64,000 nt of DNA from Betaproteobacteria bacterium Ga0077523 (lineage in GTDB: Bacteria; Pseudomonadota; Gammaproteobacteria; Burkholderiales; Ga0077523), in assembly GCA_001464695.1 (NCBI GenBank), contig LNDQ01000108.1:62001-126000 (forward strand), written 5' to 3'. A model generated the notes under the pieces. That model searched no databases, had not been told where the DNA came from, and saw nothing but the letters and a program-made list of their open reading frames with translations. The position numbers were made by a program, and so were the translations under genes. Of the stretch, positions 8,473 through 16,687 are shown piece after piece; within the stretch, counting starts at the first letter, position 1, and the number at the start of each line of letters is the position of its first letter.

Positions 8473-8488
8473 CGACTGCTTCCCTCCC

Positions 8489-8968
8489 CTATTTGGACGG
8501 CGCCGGTGCGCCCCCGAGGCTCAGATCGCCTCGTTCGTCGAACGGCAGCGAACCCGCATTGCGCGTGGCAAGCTTGCCCTTGATGCGGTAGCGGAACTTT
8601 TCCATGCCAGCGTCCGAAGTCATGGTCCCGGCCTGGCGCAGGATGTTGCCGAGACTGCTCACGGCCTCGATCTCGACGAACTCGGAACCGAAACGAGGTA
8701 CCGTGACCGACTGCGCACTCACGCCCTTGGCAAAGGGCTGGTCGTTCAATTCGAGCTCGAAGCTCGAACCCTTGATCTGCAGATCGTTGTCGTTCGGATT
8801 CTGGATGCGCAGCTTCACGAAGAACTGCTGCTCGAAGACGCCCGCCGTACCCATCCGCACGTCAGACACCGTGACCGAGGGCGGCTCGACGCGAGCCGGC
8901 ATACCGGTGCACGCCGCCACGGCAAGGGGGACGAAGACAAGGAGCGCTTGCAGCGCGGATGTTCTCAT
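8489..8968 (-). CDS. LEA type 2 (water stress/hypersensitive response domain) lipoprotein
   Basis: 159 aa. An N-terminal lipoprotein signal (MRTSALQALLVFVPLAVAAC with lipobox VAAC, lipid Cys at about residue 20) precedes a LEA_2/WHy domain. That domain contains VTVSDVRMGTAGVFEQQFFVKLRIQNPND, ending FRYRIKGKLA. Such domains occur in membrane-anchored stress or lipid-interaction proteins. The start at 8968 is chosen because GGAGAGAG precedes it and it begins the signal peptide; the frame continues upstream without support. Confidence 0.85.
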   Translation of the reverse strand: MRTSALQALLVFVPLAVAACTGMPARVEPPSVTVSDVRMGTAGVFEQQFFVKLRIQNPNDNDLQIKGSSFELELNDQPFAKGVSAQSVTVPRFGSEFVEIEAVSSLGNILRQAGTMTSDAGMEKFRYRIKGKLATRNAGSLPFDERGDLSLGGAPAPSK

Positions 8969-9043
8969 CTCTCTCCTCCAGGTCGTTCGTTGCAGGGATC
9001 GAGAGGATAGCATCCCGGTCCGCTGCTACACTCGCGCCGCACC

Positions 9044-9730
9044 ATGCATCGCCCCACTTTCACCATCGCCGAACCGGTCCGCGCACTGGGTGTCCGCGGT
9101 GCATTCGCCCGCCTCACGGGCCTCGACAATGCCGACGTCGATGCGACGGCCCTGAGCGGCTGGCGCGAATCATTGGTGGAGCAACTCCGGGACGACCTTC
9201 AGCCTGCGATGCTGGAACACGATCCCATCCTGGCGGGCTTTCGCAATCTGCACGATGCCGTGGGGCGATCGAACAAGCGCTTCCCTTCGTCAGCGGAAGC
9301 CCTGGTGGGATTGTTCCTGCGCAAAGGTCTCGTACCGGCGATCAACCCTCTGGTGGATATCTACAACGGCGTGTCGCTCACGACCCGGCTGTCGCTCGGG
9401 GCGCACGATCTGGCGCGCGTTGAGGGCGACATCGAGCTGCGGTTCACCACCGGCACCGAGCGCTTCATTCCCCTCGGCGCCACGACGCCTGAGCCCATCT
9501 CGCCCGGTGAGTACTGCTATCTCGACGGATCCGGCGAAGTGCTCTGCCGGCTGGAGCATCGGCAATGCGAACGGACCAAGGTGACCTCCGCCACCACGGA
9601 CTGCTTCTATATTCTGCAGGGCAATGCGGCGACGTCGCGCGAACTGATCGAAAGGACACTCGAGCAGCTGGTGGACGTCACGCGGCGCTTCTGCGGCGGC
9701 CGGCTGGAAACCGCCTGGATCGTCGCATGA
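9044..9730 (+). CDS. B3/B4 (PheRS beta tRNA-editing-like) domain protein
   Basis: 228 aa. Contains a stand-alone B3/B4 domain like the editing domain of phenylalanyl-tRNA synthetase beta: the RNLHDAVGRSNKRFPSSAEAL block near 67, LVPAINPLVDIYNGVSL near 97 and a C-terminal CFYILQGNAATS segment. Stand-alone members are thought to hydrolyse mis-charged aminoacyl-tRNA or bind related ligands, unproven here. Starts at the ATG at 9044, divergent from the lipoprotein gene; it ends 25 bases before the amine oxidase gene, so co-transcription is likely. Confidence 0.87.
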   Translation: MHRPTFTIAEPVRALGVRGAFARLTGLDNADVDATALSGWRESLVEQLRDDLQPAMLEHDPILAGFRNLHDAVGRSNKRFPSSAEALVGLFLRKGLVPAINPLVDIYNGVSLTTRLSLGAHDLARVEGDIELRFTTGTERFIPLGATTPEPISPGEYCYLDGSGEVLCRLEHRQCERTKVTSATTDCFYILQGNAATSRELIERTLEQLVDVTRRFCGGRLETAWIVA

Positions 9731-9755
9731 TCCCCACCTCCGGAGGGTATCCGTC

Positions 9756-11312
9756 ATGACCCGATCGTCCCTGCTGCGCACGGTGCAACGCATGGCTACC
9801 GCCATAGCTGCGTCGGGTTCCAACCCGGCGATCCCGCGCGTGTCGCGCCGGCACTTCCTCGCCGCCAGCGGTGCGCTGCCCCTGGGCCTCGTGACCGGGC
9901 GCGCAAATACCGCTTCCCGGCGCCGGCAACCTGGGGTAGCGATCGTCGGTGCCGGTCTGGCCGGTCTCGCCGCCGCACACACGCTGCGCAAGGCCGGTCT
10001 CCACGCCACCGTGATCGAAGGCAACACGCGCATCGGCGGCCGCTGCTGGTCCGAGCGCGAGGCGTTCGCCGAGGCGCAAGTGGCAGAGCGTGGCGGCGAG
10101 TTCATCGACACGGCACACGAGACACTGATCGGCCTCGTGCGCGAACTGCAGCTCGAACTGGACGACGTACTCGAAGCCACACCGGCCAGCACCGACGCGT
10201 ACACCATCCTCGATGGCACCCGGTACACCGTCGCCGAAGCAACGCGCGACTACGAGTCGCTCTATCCCGTCGTGCAGAAGCAGGCCAGAGCGCTAGGCGA
10301 TGCCTATGGTTATGCCGGCTCCAACAGGGTGGCTCGTTCGCTCGACGCAATCAGCATGGCGCAATGGATCGACAAGTACGTGCCCGGCGGTCGGACCTCG
10401 CGCTTCGGCCGCTTGCTCGCCAACGCCTTCACCGAAGAGTTCGCGGTGGAGGTGAGCCAGCTATCCGCGGTCAGCATCGTGCTGACCCTCGCGCCGTCAC
10501 CGCGCGATGCGTTCGCGGCCTACGCCGGATCCGATCAGCGCTATCACGTGCGCGGCGGCAATGACCAGGTCGCGCACCGCATGGCCGGACTGCTGCAGGC
10601 GCCGCTCGACACGGGCAAGACCCTGGTCTCGGCACAGCGGCTCTCCGACGGACGCTGCAAGCTGATCCTGCAGCGCGATCTCGCGATCGAGGAAGCGATC
10701 TTCGATCGCGTGATCATCGCAATCCCGTTCGCCACGTTGGGGCAGGTGGATCTCGCCAAGTCCGGGTTCCGGCCATTGAAACGCAAGGCGATTCATGCCC
10801 TGCCCATGGGCGCCAGCACGAAGTTGCAGTTGCAGTTCGACCGGCGGCACTGGAACGCTCTCGGCCACAACGGCGAGGTGCGGCTGGAGGGCAGCTTTCA
10901 CAGCACCTGGGACGTCACTCGCGGACAGCCCGGGACGCCGGGCATCCTCAACTGCTGGTCTGGCGGACGAGTCGCCGTGGCCGCCGGCGAGCGTTCGAAG
11001 GAGGACCAGGCAGAGTTGGCACTCAATGACCTGGAACCAGCATGGCCCGGCATTCGCGAATTGTGGAACGGGCGCGTCATCCGCAACGCCTGGCACACCA
11101 ACGTCTGGTCGGGCGGTTCCTACGTCTACTACCCGCCCGGCTACATGACGACACTGCTCGGCATCGAGGCCGAACGCGAAGGCAACTACTTCTTCGCCGG
11201 CGAGCACACCTCGCGCGACTGGCAGGGGTTTCTCAACGGGGCGGTCGAAAGCGGGATGCGCGCGGCGCGCGAAGTGATGGTGTCGATGGGGATGCGGGCA
11301 CCGCGCGCGTAG
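9756..11312 (+). CDS. Flavin monoamine oxidase family protein, Tat-exported
   Basis: 518 aa. A twin-arginine signal (SRRHFLAASGALPLGL, residues 30-45) precedes an FAD-binding Rossmann motif VAIVGAGLAGLAAA at 61-74. IGGRCWSE follows near 92 and the C-terminal FAD segment FAGEHTSRDWQGFLNGAVESG near 480, diagnostic for the amine oxidase/polyamine oxidase family. Expected reaction is oxidative deamination of an amine with release of peroxide in the periplasm. About 27 residues precede the Arg pair, longer than most Tat signals; an internal ATG at 9792 gives a more usual signal. Substrate unknown. Confidence 0.9.
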   Translation: MTRSSLLRTVQRMATAIAASGSNPAIPRVSRRHFLAASGALPLGLVTGRANTASRRRQPGVAIVGAGLAGLAAAHTLRKAGLHATVIEGNTRIGGRCWSEREAFAEAQVAERGGEFIDTAHETLIGLVRELQLELDDVLEATPASTDAYTILDGTRYTVAEATRDYESLYPVVQKQARALGDAYGYAGSNRVARSLDAISMAQWIDKYVPGGRTSRFGRLLANAFTEEFAVEVSQLSAVSIVLTLAPSPRDAFAAYAGSDQRYHVRGGNDQVAHRMAGLLQAPLDTGKTLVSAQRLSDGRCKLILQRDLAIEEAIFDRVIIAIPFATLGQVDLAKSGFRPLKRKAIHALPMGASTKLQLQFDRRHWNALGHNGEVRLEGSFHSTWDVTRGQPGTPGILNCWSGGRVAVAAGERSKEDQAELALNDLEPAWPGIRELWNGRVIRNAWHTNVWSGGSYVYYPPGYMTTLLGIEAEREGNYFFAGEHTSRDWQGFLNGAVESGMRAAREVMVSMGMRAPRA

Positions 11313-11323
11313 GTGCATGAGCC

Positions 11324-11383
11324 TTGCCCCCATCCCCCGCCTTCCCCCGTCGAAGATGGGGGAAGGCTGGGATGGGGGCAAGA
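11324..11383. repeat. Type A dispersed palindromic element (copy 3)
   Basis: Single-hairpin form: TTGCCCCCATCCC arm, inner CTTCCCCC/GGGGGAAG stem, and the returning GGGATGGGGGCAA arm. Placed between the amine oxidase and the convergent tonB 3' end. Confidence 0.85.
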
Positions 11384-11403
11384 ACGCAACAAGAAAACCC
11401 CCG

Positions 11404-12063
11404 CTACTTCTTGTCCTCGCCCTTCTGCTGCGACTGCGGCCCGTACCGATCGTCCTCGATCTTGAACACGATCACCTGGTCGATCTCGAATTCTTCATCA
11501 CCCGGCGGAAACACATACTGCTTGGTGGCCTTGATCACCGCGTAGTCGAACACGCCCGGCGGTTTCGACTCGACGATCTCCACGTTCAGCACCTTCCCGT
11601 TCGTGCCCACCTTGAGTCGCGCGCGCGCCTCGCCCTCGATCCCCTGCGACAACGCATCCTTGGGGTAGACGGCACGCACCTTCTTCACCGGCGGCAGCTT
11701 CTTGTCCGGCGGCGGATCGTCGGGCGGTGGCTCTTCCGGCTTCGGCGGCGGGGGCGGCGGCGGGGGCTCGGGTTCCGGCAACGGCAGGGGCTTCGGCTCC
11801 TCCGGCTTCGGTGGCTCCGGCTTCTGTTTCGGGGGCGGCGGCTTCTGTTTCGGGGGCGGCGGCTGGGGCGGTGGTGGCGGCGGCTCCGGCAACTTCACGA
11901 ACTCCACCTTCATGGGCGGCGGATCAGGCGGCGGAAACAGCTCGCTCCAGTTCACCACCAACCCAAGCACGGTCGCGACCTCGAGCAGGATCGCGATCAG
12001 CAACGCGCGCGAGAACGGCATGAGGCCGGCGCGCGACCTCACGCGCGACGCTGCTTCGCTCAT
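11404..12063 (-). CDS. tonB: TonB family energy-transducing protein
   Basis: 219 aa. One N-terminal transmembrane helix (FSRALLIAILLEVATVLGLVV, residues 17-37) anchors the protein. A very Pro-rich periplasm-spanning stretch from about 43 to 125 follows, with PPPPKQK units, and then a C-terminal TonB domain with VRAVYPKDALSQGIEGEARARLKV and FDYAVIKATKQYVFPPGDEE. It transmits ExbBD proton-motive energy to outer-membrane receptors. Its ATG overlaps the exbD stop by 4 bases, so it is translationally coupled. No TonB-dependent receptor gene is present in the window. Confidence 0.92.
   Translation of the reverse strand: MSEAASRVRSRAGLMPFSRALLIAILLEVATVLGLVVNWSELFPPPDPPPMKVEFVKLPEPPPPPPQPPPPKQKPPPPKQKPEPPKPEEPKPLPLPEPEPPPPPPPPKPEEPPPDDPPPDKKLPPVKKVRAVYPKDALSQGIEGEARARLKVGTNGKVLNVEIVESKPPGVFDYAVIKATKQYVFPPGDEEFEIDQVIVFKIEDDRYGPQSQQKGEDKK
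11821..11862. repeat. 21-bp tandem duplication in tonB
   Basis: Bases 11821-11841 and 11842-11862 are identical. They lie in frame in the Pro-rich spacer of tonB and encode two copies of a PPPPKQK heptapeptide. This points to length variation of the periplasmic spacer by slippage. Confidence 0.9.
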
Positions 12064-12497
12064 TTGCCCGGCTTCACGCCCGCCGCGCGTTTCGCGTCAC
12101 CGGCGGCGATACCGACGTTGGTGATGTCGTTCGCACGCACCACGTCCATCACGTCCAGCAGCTTCTGCAGCGGCACTTCCTTGTCGCCGGCGATCACCAC
12201 CTCGACCTTGCCCTTCTCCTTCTCGGCCTTGAACAGTTCGTCGAGCGCTTCGGGCGTGATCGCCTTGCCCTTCACGTACATCACGCCATCCTTCTGTACG
12301 CCGATGGTGATCTGGGTGTTCTTGAGCGGCTGCGGCGTCTTGGACGACGGGATGTCGAGCGCGATGCCGCTGCCGGCGATGGTGTCGATCGTGATCATGA
12401 TGAAGAACACCAGCAGGAACATCATGATGTCGATCATCGGGATCACCTCGATCCGCGCGCGGTCGGTCTCGAAGTAGCGGTCGGTGCGGGATCTCAT
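12060..12497 (-). CDS. exbD: Biopolymer transport protein ExbD
   Basis: 145 aa. The hydrophobic anchor IDIMMFLLVFFIMITIDTIAGSG (residues 22-44) contains the Asp needed for proton-driven force generation. A periplasmic domain follows, with ITIGVQKDGVMYVKGKAI and VEVVIAGDKEVPLQKLLDVMDVVR. Forms the ExbB-ExbD motor with the gene upstream. The C terminus (KRAAGVKPGK) overlaps tonB by ATGA. The 130-base gap from exbB contains a type B repeat, unusual inside an otherwise tight operon. Confidence 0.93.
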   Translation of the reverse strand: MRSRTDRYFETDRARIEVIPMIDIMMFLLVFFIMITIDTIAGSGIALDIPSSKTPQPLKNTQITIGVQKDGVMYVKGKAITPEALDELFKAEKEKGKVEVVIAGDKEVPLQKLLDVMDVVRANDITNVGIAAGDAKRAAGVKPGK

Positions 12498-12532
12498 GGG
12501 GTGAACCCCTCAGTTGGGCGCCGTGGCGATAC

Positions 12533-12612
12533 TCCCTCACCCTCGGTCCCTCTCCCGGAGGGAGAGGGATGCAAAGCCCCTCGCCCTCCGGGAGAGGGGT
12601 TGGGGTGAGGGA
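12533..12612. repeat. Type B dispersed palindromic element (copy 1)
   Basis: Eighty bases built of nested inverted repeats: CCCTCACCC outer arm returning as GGGTGAGGG, with inner CCCTCTCCCGG/CCGGGAGAGGG. A copy that appears identical lies at 22173-22252. This copy separates exbB from exbD, where its RNA hairpin may adjust the ratio of the two proteins. Confidence 0.9.
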
Positions 12613-12633
12613 AAACTCGCGTGGTCAGGCACC

Positions 12634-13203
12634 TCATGCGGTACCACCCCCATGAAGCCTGTTCACTACCGTGATCTTGATCAACTCCATCTGCTGCACG
12701 CCGAGGCGCACGCGCTTGTTGAAATGGTTGAGGAAGATCAGGCCGACGATGGCGATGAAGAGGCCCACGCCGGTGGCCACCAGCGCTTCCCCGATACCCC
12801 CGGTCACCGCGCCTGCACCGGCGCCCATGCCCTGGGCCCCGAGCACGTCGAAAGTCTTGATCATCCCGAAAATGGTGCCGAGCAGGCCGAGCAGCGGCCC
12901 GAGGGTCACGGCGGTGTCGAGCACCCACAGGTTGCGGTCCATGACCGGCACCACTTCGAGGATCGTCTCGTCGATATGGCGTTCGGCCGCCTCGGCACTT
13001 TCCGCCTGCGACGACAACGCCATGGTCACGAGCCCGGTCTGCAACGCACCGGGAAACTTCGTCACCACGCGGCGCAGTTCATCCACCGCGCGGTAGGCCA
13101 CCAGCTTCAGGTCGTGCTCCATCGCCGCACCCTGCGACAGCACGCGATGGAAGAAGTAGAGCCGCTCGATGATCACGGCGAGCGCCACGGTGAAGAGCAC
13201 CAA
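12634..13203 (-). CDS. exbB: MotA/TolQ/ExbB proton channel family protein (5' end uncertain)
   Basis: Visible frame is 189 aa from a TTG codon. It contains the first helix VLFTVALAVIIERLYFFHR, then a cytoplasmic loop. The two further helices are in DTAVTLGPLLGLLGTIFGMIKTF and the VATGVGLFIAIVGLIFLNHF segment, the MotA/ExbB signature. The TTG has only a weak ribosome site. Thirteen bases further upstream, in another frame, ATG at 13214-13216 has AAAGG eight bases before it. Losing one base of the A4 run at 13202-13205 would give MWNSLVLFTVALAV, a normal ExbB start. So either a short TTG-started protein or a frameshift (real or sequencing) is present. Lies between the solute-receptor gene and exbD. 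Confidence 0.85.
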   Translation of the reverse strand: MVLFTVALAVIIERLYFFHRVLSQGAAMEHDLKLVAYRAVDELRRVVTKFPGALQTGLVTMALSSQAESAEAAERHIDETILEVVPVMDRNLWVLDTAVTLGPLLGLLGTIFGMIKTFDVLGAQGMGAGAGAVTGGIGEALVATGVGLFIAIVGLIFLNHFNKRVRLGVQQMELIKITVVNRLHGGGTA

Positions 13204-13243
13204 AACTGTTCCACATGTTGCGACCCTTTGTTGTGATTGGCCT

Positions 13244-14275
13244 TCACTGACCTTCCGGGAACGGCGCGAAGAACGGCACGCCGTACTTCTCGACGATCTG
13301 CTTCATCTCGCCGCTCGCGAGCATCTGCGCGAAGGCCTCGTCGATCAATTGCTTGAAATCGGTCTCCTTCGCCTTCACCGCCCAGGCTCCGTTGAAACGC
13401 TGCCCCGGCACCGGCTGGAAGCCGGCGGACATGGCGAGCTCCACGTTCTTCTCGCGGTTGGCCACGGGAATCGACGGCCCCCATACCATGATCGCGTCCA
13501 CTTCCTTGCGCAGCAGACCGTCGATCACGCGGTTGTTCTGGAAGTAGGTCACGTAGGGGATGCCCAGCTTCTCGGCGTTGTCCTGCATCGGCGAATAGGC
13601 GGGCACGCCGACCTTGATGCCGGTGCCGCGCAGTTCTTCCAGAGTGCGCACCTTCGGCACCTTGCCGTTGCCCACCAGCACGAAGCCGATGCCGAGGTAC
13701 GGGCGCGTGAACGCCATGTCGTTCTTCAACATGTGATCGTCGTCACCGGTGATCACGAGCCCCATGAACACGTCGCAGAAACCGCGGTTCACCGTCTCCT
13801 TGAACGCCTTGTTGACGCCACCGCGATAGACGCCGGTGTTGGCCCACATCACCGAGAACTCCCAGCCGTTGCGCTGCGCGATGCGCGACAGGATCTCGAT
13901 GTCGATCCCGGGAGGTTCGGCCTTCGGAGCGGTATGCGAGAACGGGTAGTACCAAGCATCCGCACAGGCGAGGATGCGCTTCAGCATCTTGGTGCGGCCG
14001 ATCGCCGACAGGTACCGCGCTTCCTGCGGAATCTCCACCGGCGGACCACCGTACCGGAAGCCGCCCTGATACAGGCGGTCGGTGAACGGATCGAAGACCT
14101 CGGGCTCGACGTAGCCCACTTCGGCCACCTTGGGTCGCGGGTTCGCGATGACGTACTCGACGTCCAGGGCCGGTACGGCCGCGAGAACGGGCGCGGACAG
14201 CGCGGCGGCTACGGCAACGGCAGCAAAACGACAGATCGGGGCGCCCGGCAGGCGCCCGAAGTGAAAGATGGGCAT
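13244..14275 (-). CDS. Periplasmic solute-binding protein (family 3 type), first gene of exbBD-tonB operon
   Basis: 343 aa with signal peptide (FAAVAVAAALSAPVLAAVPA, about residues 15-35). The body resembles bacterial extracellular solute-binding family 3: PPGIDIEILSRIAQRNGWEF near 130, FCDVFMGLVITGDDDHMLKN near 175, FTRPYLGIGFVLV, IKVGVPAYSPM and a C-terminal IVEKYGVPFF. Similar receptors accompany quinoprotein dehydrogenases, but no such enzyme is nearby and I do not press that link. It lies directly upstream of exbB (28 bases to the upstream ATG), suggesting a joint role in uptake across the outer membrane. Start at 14275 chosen for the signal peptide; the frame extends upstream. Confidence 0.8.
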   Translation of the reverse strand: MPIFHFGRLPGAPICRFAAVAVAAALSAPVLAAVPALDVEYVIANPRPKVAEVGYVEPEVFDPFTDRLYQGGFRYGGPPVEIPQEARYLSAIGRTKMLKRILACADAWYYPFSHTAPKAEPPGIDIEILSRIAQRNGWEFSVMWANTGVYRGGVNKAFKETVNRGFCDVFMGLVITGDDDHMLKNDMAFTRPYLGIGFVLVGNGKVPKVRTLEELRGTGIKVGVPAYSPMQDNAEKLGIPYVTYFQNNRVIDGLLRKEVDAIMVWGPSIPVANREKNVELAMSAGFQPVPGQRFNGAWAVKAKETDFKQLIDEAFAQMLASGEMKQIVEKYGVPFFAPFPEGQ

Positions 14276-14602
14276 CGGAGCAACACGCTGCGCACGAATT
14301 TCGCAGTGTGATCCAACGCCGCGAGGTCGCGCTTGTACGAACAGGTCGCCGGCACCGGGATCCGGCTCGGTCGAGCGGCAGGAGTGTACTGCATCGGCCG
14401 CTACGCGCACTAAATTCATGCATGGCCACGGACGCCGACCCGTCCTGGTGCGGCTCGGCTCGGGCCAACCCGGGTCCCACGCGCAGCGGCATGAATGGGA
14501 TCAGGCACTTGCGCTGAAGCACCAGACTGCGAACGGCGGCAGGAGGCGCGGAACGCTTTCTGCCTCGGCTTCCCGACATCTTCCGCCACCAAAGTCGAAT
14601 CC
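14276..14602. other. Divergent intergenic region between solute receptor and histidine kinase
   Basis: 327 bases between divergent genes; promoters for both must lie here. Inspection shows no clear sigma-70 pair, no strong hairpin and no repeat element. The sequence is GC-rich and several weak ATG-started frames overlap it without coding support. Confidence 0.5.
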
Positions 14603-16687
14603 ATGGCCGTCAACGCCGGGACTCCGGGCCTCCCGATTCCGATGGAGTTGCCCGCAACGGTCCAGCCGCCCTGGCAGCGCTGGCTCGGCATCGCCCTGTT
14701 CGGCATCGTCTACGGCCTTACGGCCAAGCTCGGACTCGACCAGTCCACCGTCGCCAGCAACGTCACACTCATCTGGCCGCCCACCGGCATCAGCCTCTTC
14801 GTGGTGCTGCGCTGGGGCTGGCGCTGGTGGCCGGGCATCGTCATCGGCGATCTCATCGGCAACGCCGGCACCGGTGCGCCGCTCGCGTCGGTCCTCGGCA
14901 TCGCCGGCGGCAACATCCTCGAAACCCTGGTGTGCGCCTGGCTGCTGCGGCGCTATGCCGGATTCCAGGACGACCTCGCGCGCGTGCGCGACGTGATCGC
15001 GCTGCTCGTGCTCGGCAGCGCCTGCGCCGTGCTGTCCGCGTGGATCGGACCGGCCAGCCTCGCGCTGGGTGGGGTGTTCGAGTGGTCGCTCTACTGGTCC
15101 GTGTGGCTGCAATGGTGGATGGGCGATGCGACCGGTGTGATCGTGTTTGCCCCGTTGCTGCTCGCCTGGTGGCGCGGCATGGGCCCCGCCATGGCACCGG
15201 CGCAGGCCGCGGAAGCCGCGGTACTCGCAGCGCTGACCGCGGCCCTCGGCGAAGCGGTGTTCGGTGGCCTGGGCATGGTGCGCGAGGGCTACTACCCGGC
15301 GTCGCTCGCCCTCTTTCCACTCGCGGTCTGGGTCGCGCTGCGCTTTGGTCCGCGCGGCGCCACTGCATTCACGCTGGTGGTCTCGCTGTTTGCGATCTGG
15401 GGCACCGTGCAGGGGCGCGGTCCGTTCGTGGTGGAAGCCGGCGTCGACAGCCTGGTGCGCTGGTGGGTATTCGTGAACATCATCACCGTGACCAGCCTGG
15501 TGCTGGCGGCATCAAAGAGCGAGCGCGAGGCCGCCCAGCGCGCGCTCGAGCGCGAACGCGACTTCGTCGCCACGGTGCTCGACACCGAAGCCGCCATCGT
15601 CCTGGTGCTCGATCGCACCGGGCACATCGTCCGCGTCAACCGTGCGCTGGAGGCGCTGAGCGGTCATCGTCTGACGGACCTGGAGGGCCTGCCGTTCATC
15701 GACACGCTCATCGCACCGGATCATCGACCCAAGGCCGCCGCGCACGACGAGATCCTGCGTCTCAACCTTTCCAGTGCGGCACGCTTCGAGGCCGAGCTCG
15801 TCCGCCGCAACGGCGAACGCCTGCAGATCTCCTGGTCGAACGCGGCCTTGCGCGATTCCGATGGCGAGATCGAACACCGCATCGTCACCGGTATCGACAT
15901 CACCGAGCGCGCCCAGGCCACTGCCGAGCTGCGCAAGGCCCGGCGCGAGCTCGAAGCGCGCGTGCGCGACCGAACGAGGGAACTCGCGACCGCCAACGCG
16001 GTGCTCGAATCCGAGATCGCAGAGCGCCGGCGGCTCGAGCGCGAGATCATCGACGCTGCCGAGCACGAGCAGATGCGCATCGGCCAGGAGCTGCACGATG
16101 GTCTCGGGCAGCAGCTCACGGCGGTGGCGTTCCTGACCGAAGTGCTGGCCGGCCAGCTTGCCGAGCGGACACTGCCGGAGGCAGAGGGGGCGGCCCGTAT
16201 CGGCAAGCTGATGGAAGAGGCCGTGTCGCAAGCGCGTCAACTAGCCCGCGGGCTGGCCCCCGTGGACCTCGACGCCGACGGGCTGATGGCTGCACTCGAT
16301 CAGCTCGCGCTCAACGCTCGATCGCTGTTCGGGATCGCCTGCGAATTCCGTTGCGCTGCACCGGTCCTGGTGCACGACAAGAGTGTGGCCATCCACCTGT
16401 ATCGTATCGCCCAGGAAGCCGTGACCAACGCCGTCAAGCACAGCGGTGCACGTGGCGTCACGATCGCGCTGCGCAGCGACTGCGGCGGACTCGAGCTCAC
16501 CATCGCCGACGACGGCACCGGCCTGCCGGCGGATGCGCTCACCACGCGCGAGGGCATGGGGTTGCGCACCATGCGCTATCGGGCGAAGGCGATCGGCGCC
16601 CAACTCGATTTCGATTCCTCCGATGCATCCGGCCTGGTGGTCCGTGTCACCCTGCGCGACTCTTTCGAGGAGATTGCCCTTGCCTAG
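14603..16687 (+). CDS. MASE1-PAS sensor histidine kinase, NarL/DegS type
   Basis: 694 aa. Residues about 20-305 are a MASE1 membrane sensor, with about eight helices beginning WLGIALFGIVYGLTAKLGL and containing VTLIWPPTGISL. A PAS domain follows at about 335-450, ending VTGIDITERAQ, and then a coiled-coil rich in Arg/Glu. The HisKA_3 dimerisation helix has phospho-acceptor His498 in ELHDGLGQQLTAV, and the HATPase_c includes VTNAVKHSGA near 606 and DDGTGLP. It pairs with the response regulator that overlaps its stop. Start at 14603 (ATG); an in-frame ATG at 14642 is possible. Signal sensed is unknown. Confidence 0.92.
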   Translation: MAVNAGTPGLPIPMELPATVQPPWQRWLGIALFGIVYGLTAKLGLDQSTVASNVTLIWPPTGISLFVVLRWGWRWWPGIVIGDLIGNAGTGAPLASVLGIAGGNILETLVCAWLLRRYAGFQDDLARVRDVIALLVLGSACAVLSAWIGPASLALGGVFEWSLYWSVWLQWWMGDATGVIVFAPLLLAWWRGMGPAMAPAQAAEAAVLAALTAALGEAVFGGLGMVREGYYPASLALFPLAVWVALRFGPRGATAFTLVVSLFAIWGTVQGRGPFVVEAGVDSLVRWWVFVNIITVTSLVLAASKSEREAAQRALERERDFVATVLDTEAAIVLVLDRTGHIVRVNRALEALSGHRLTDLEGLPFIDTLIAPDHRPKAAAHDEILRLNLSSAARFEAELVRRNGERLQISWSNAALRDSDGEIEHRIVTGIDITERAQATAELRKARRELEARVRDRTRELATANAVLESEIAERRRLEREIIDAAEHEQMRIGQELHDGLGQQLTAVAFLTEVLAGQLAERTLPEAEGAARIGKLMEEAVSQARQLARGLAPVDLDADGLMAALDQLALNARSLFGIACEFRCAAPVLVHDKSVAIHLYRIAQEAVTNAVKHSGARGVTIALRSDCGGLELTIADDGTGLPADALTTREGMGLRTMRYRAKAIGAQLDFDSSDASGLVVRVTLRDSFEEIALA

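Noticed and set aside
11702-12124. Gly/Ser-rich plus-strand frame
   Set aside because: It is the exact antisense of the TonB proline-rich spacer and has no independent support.
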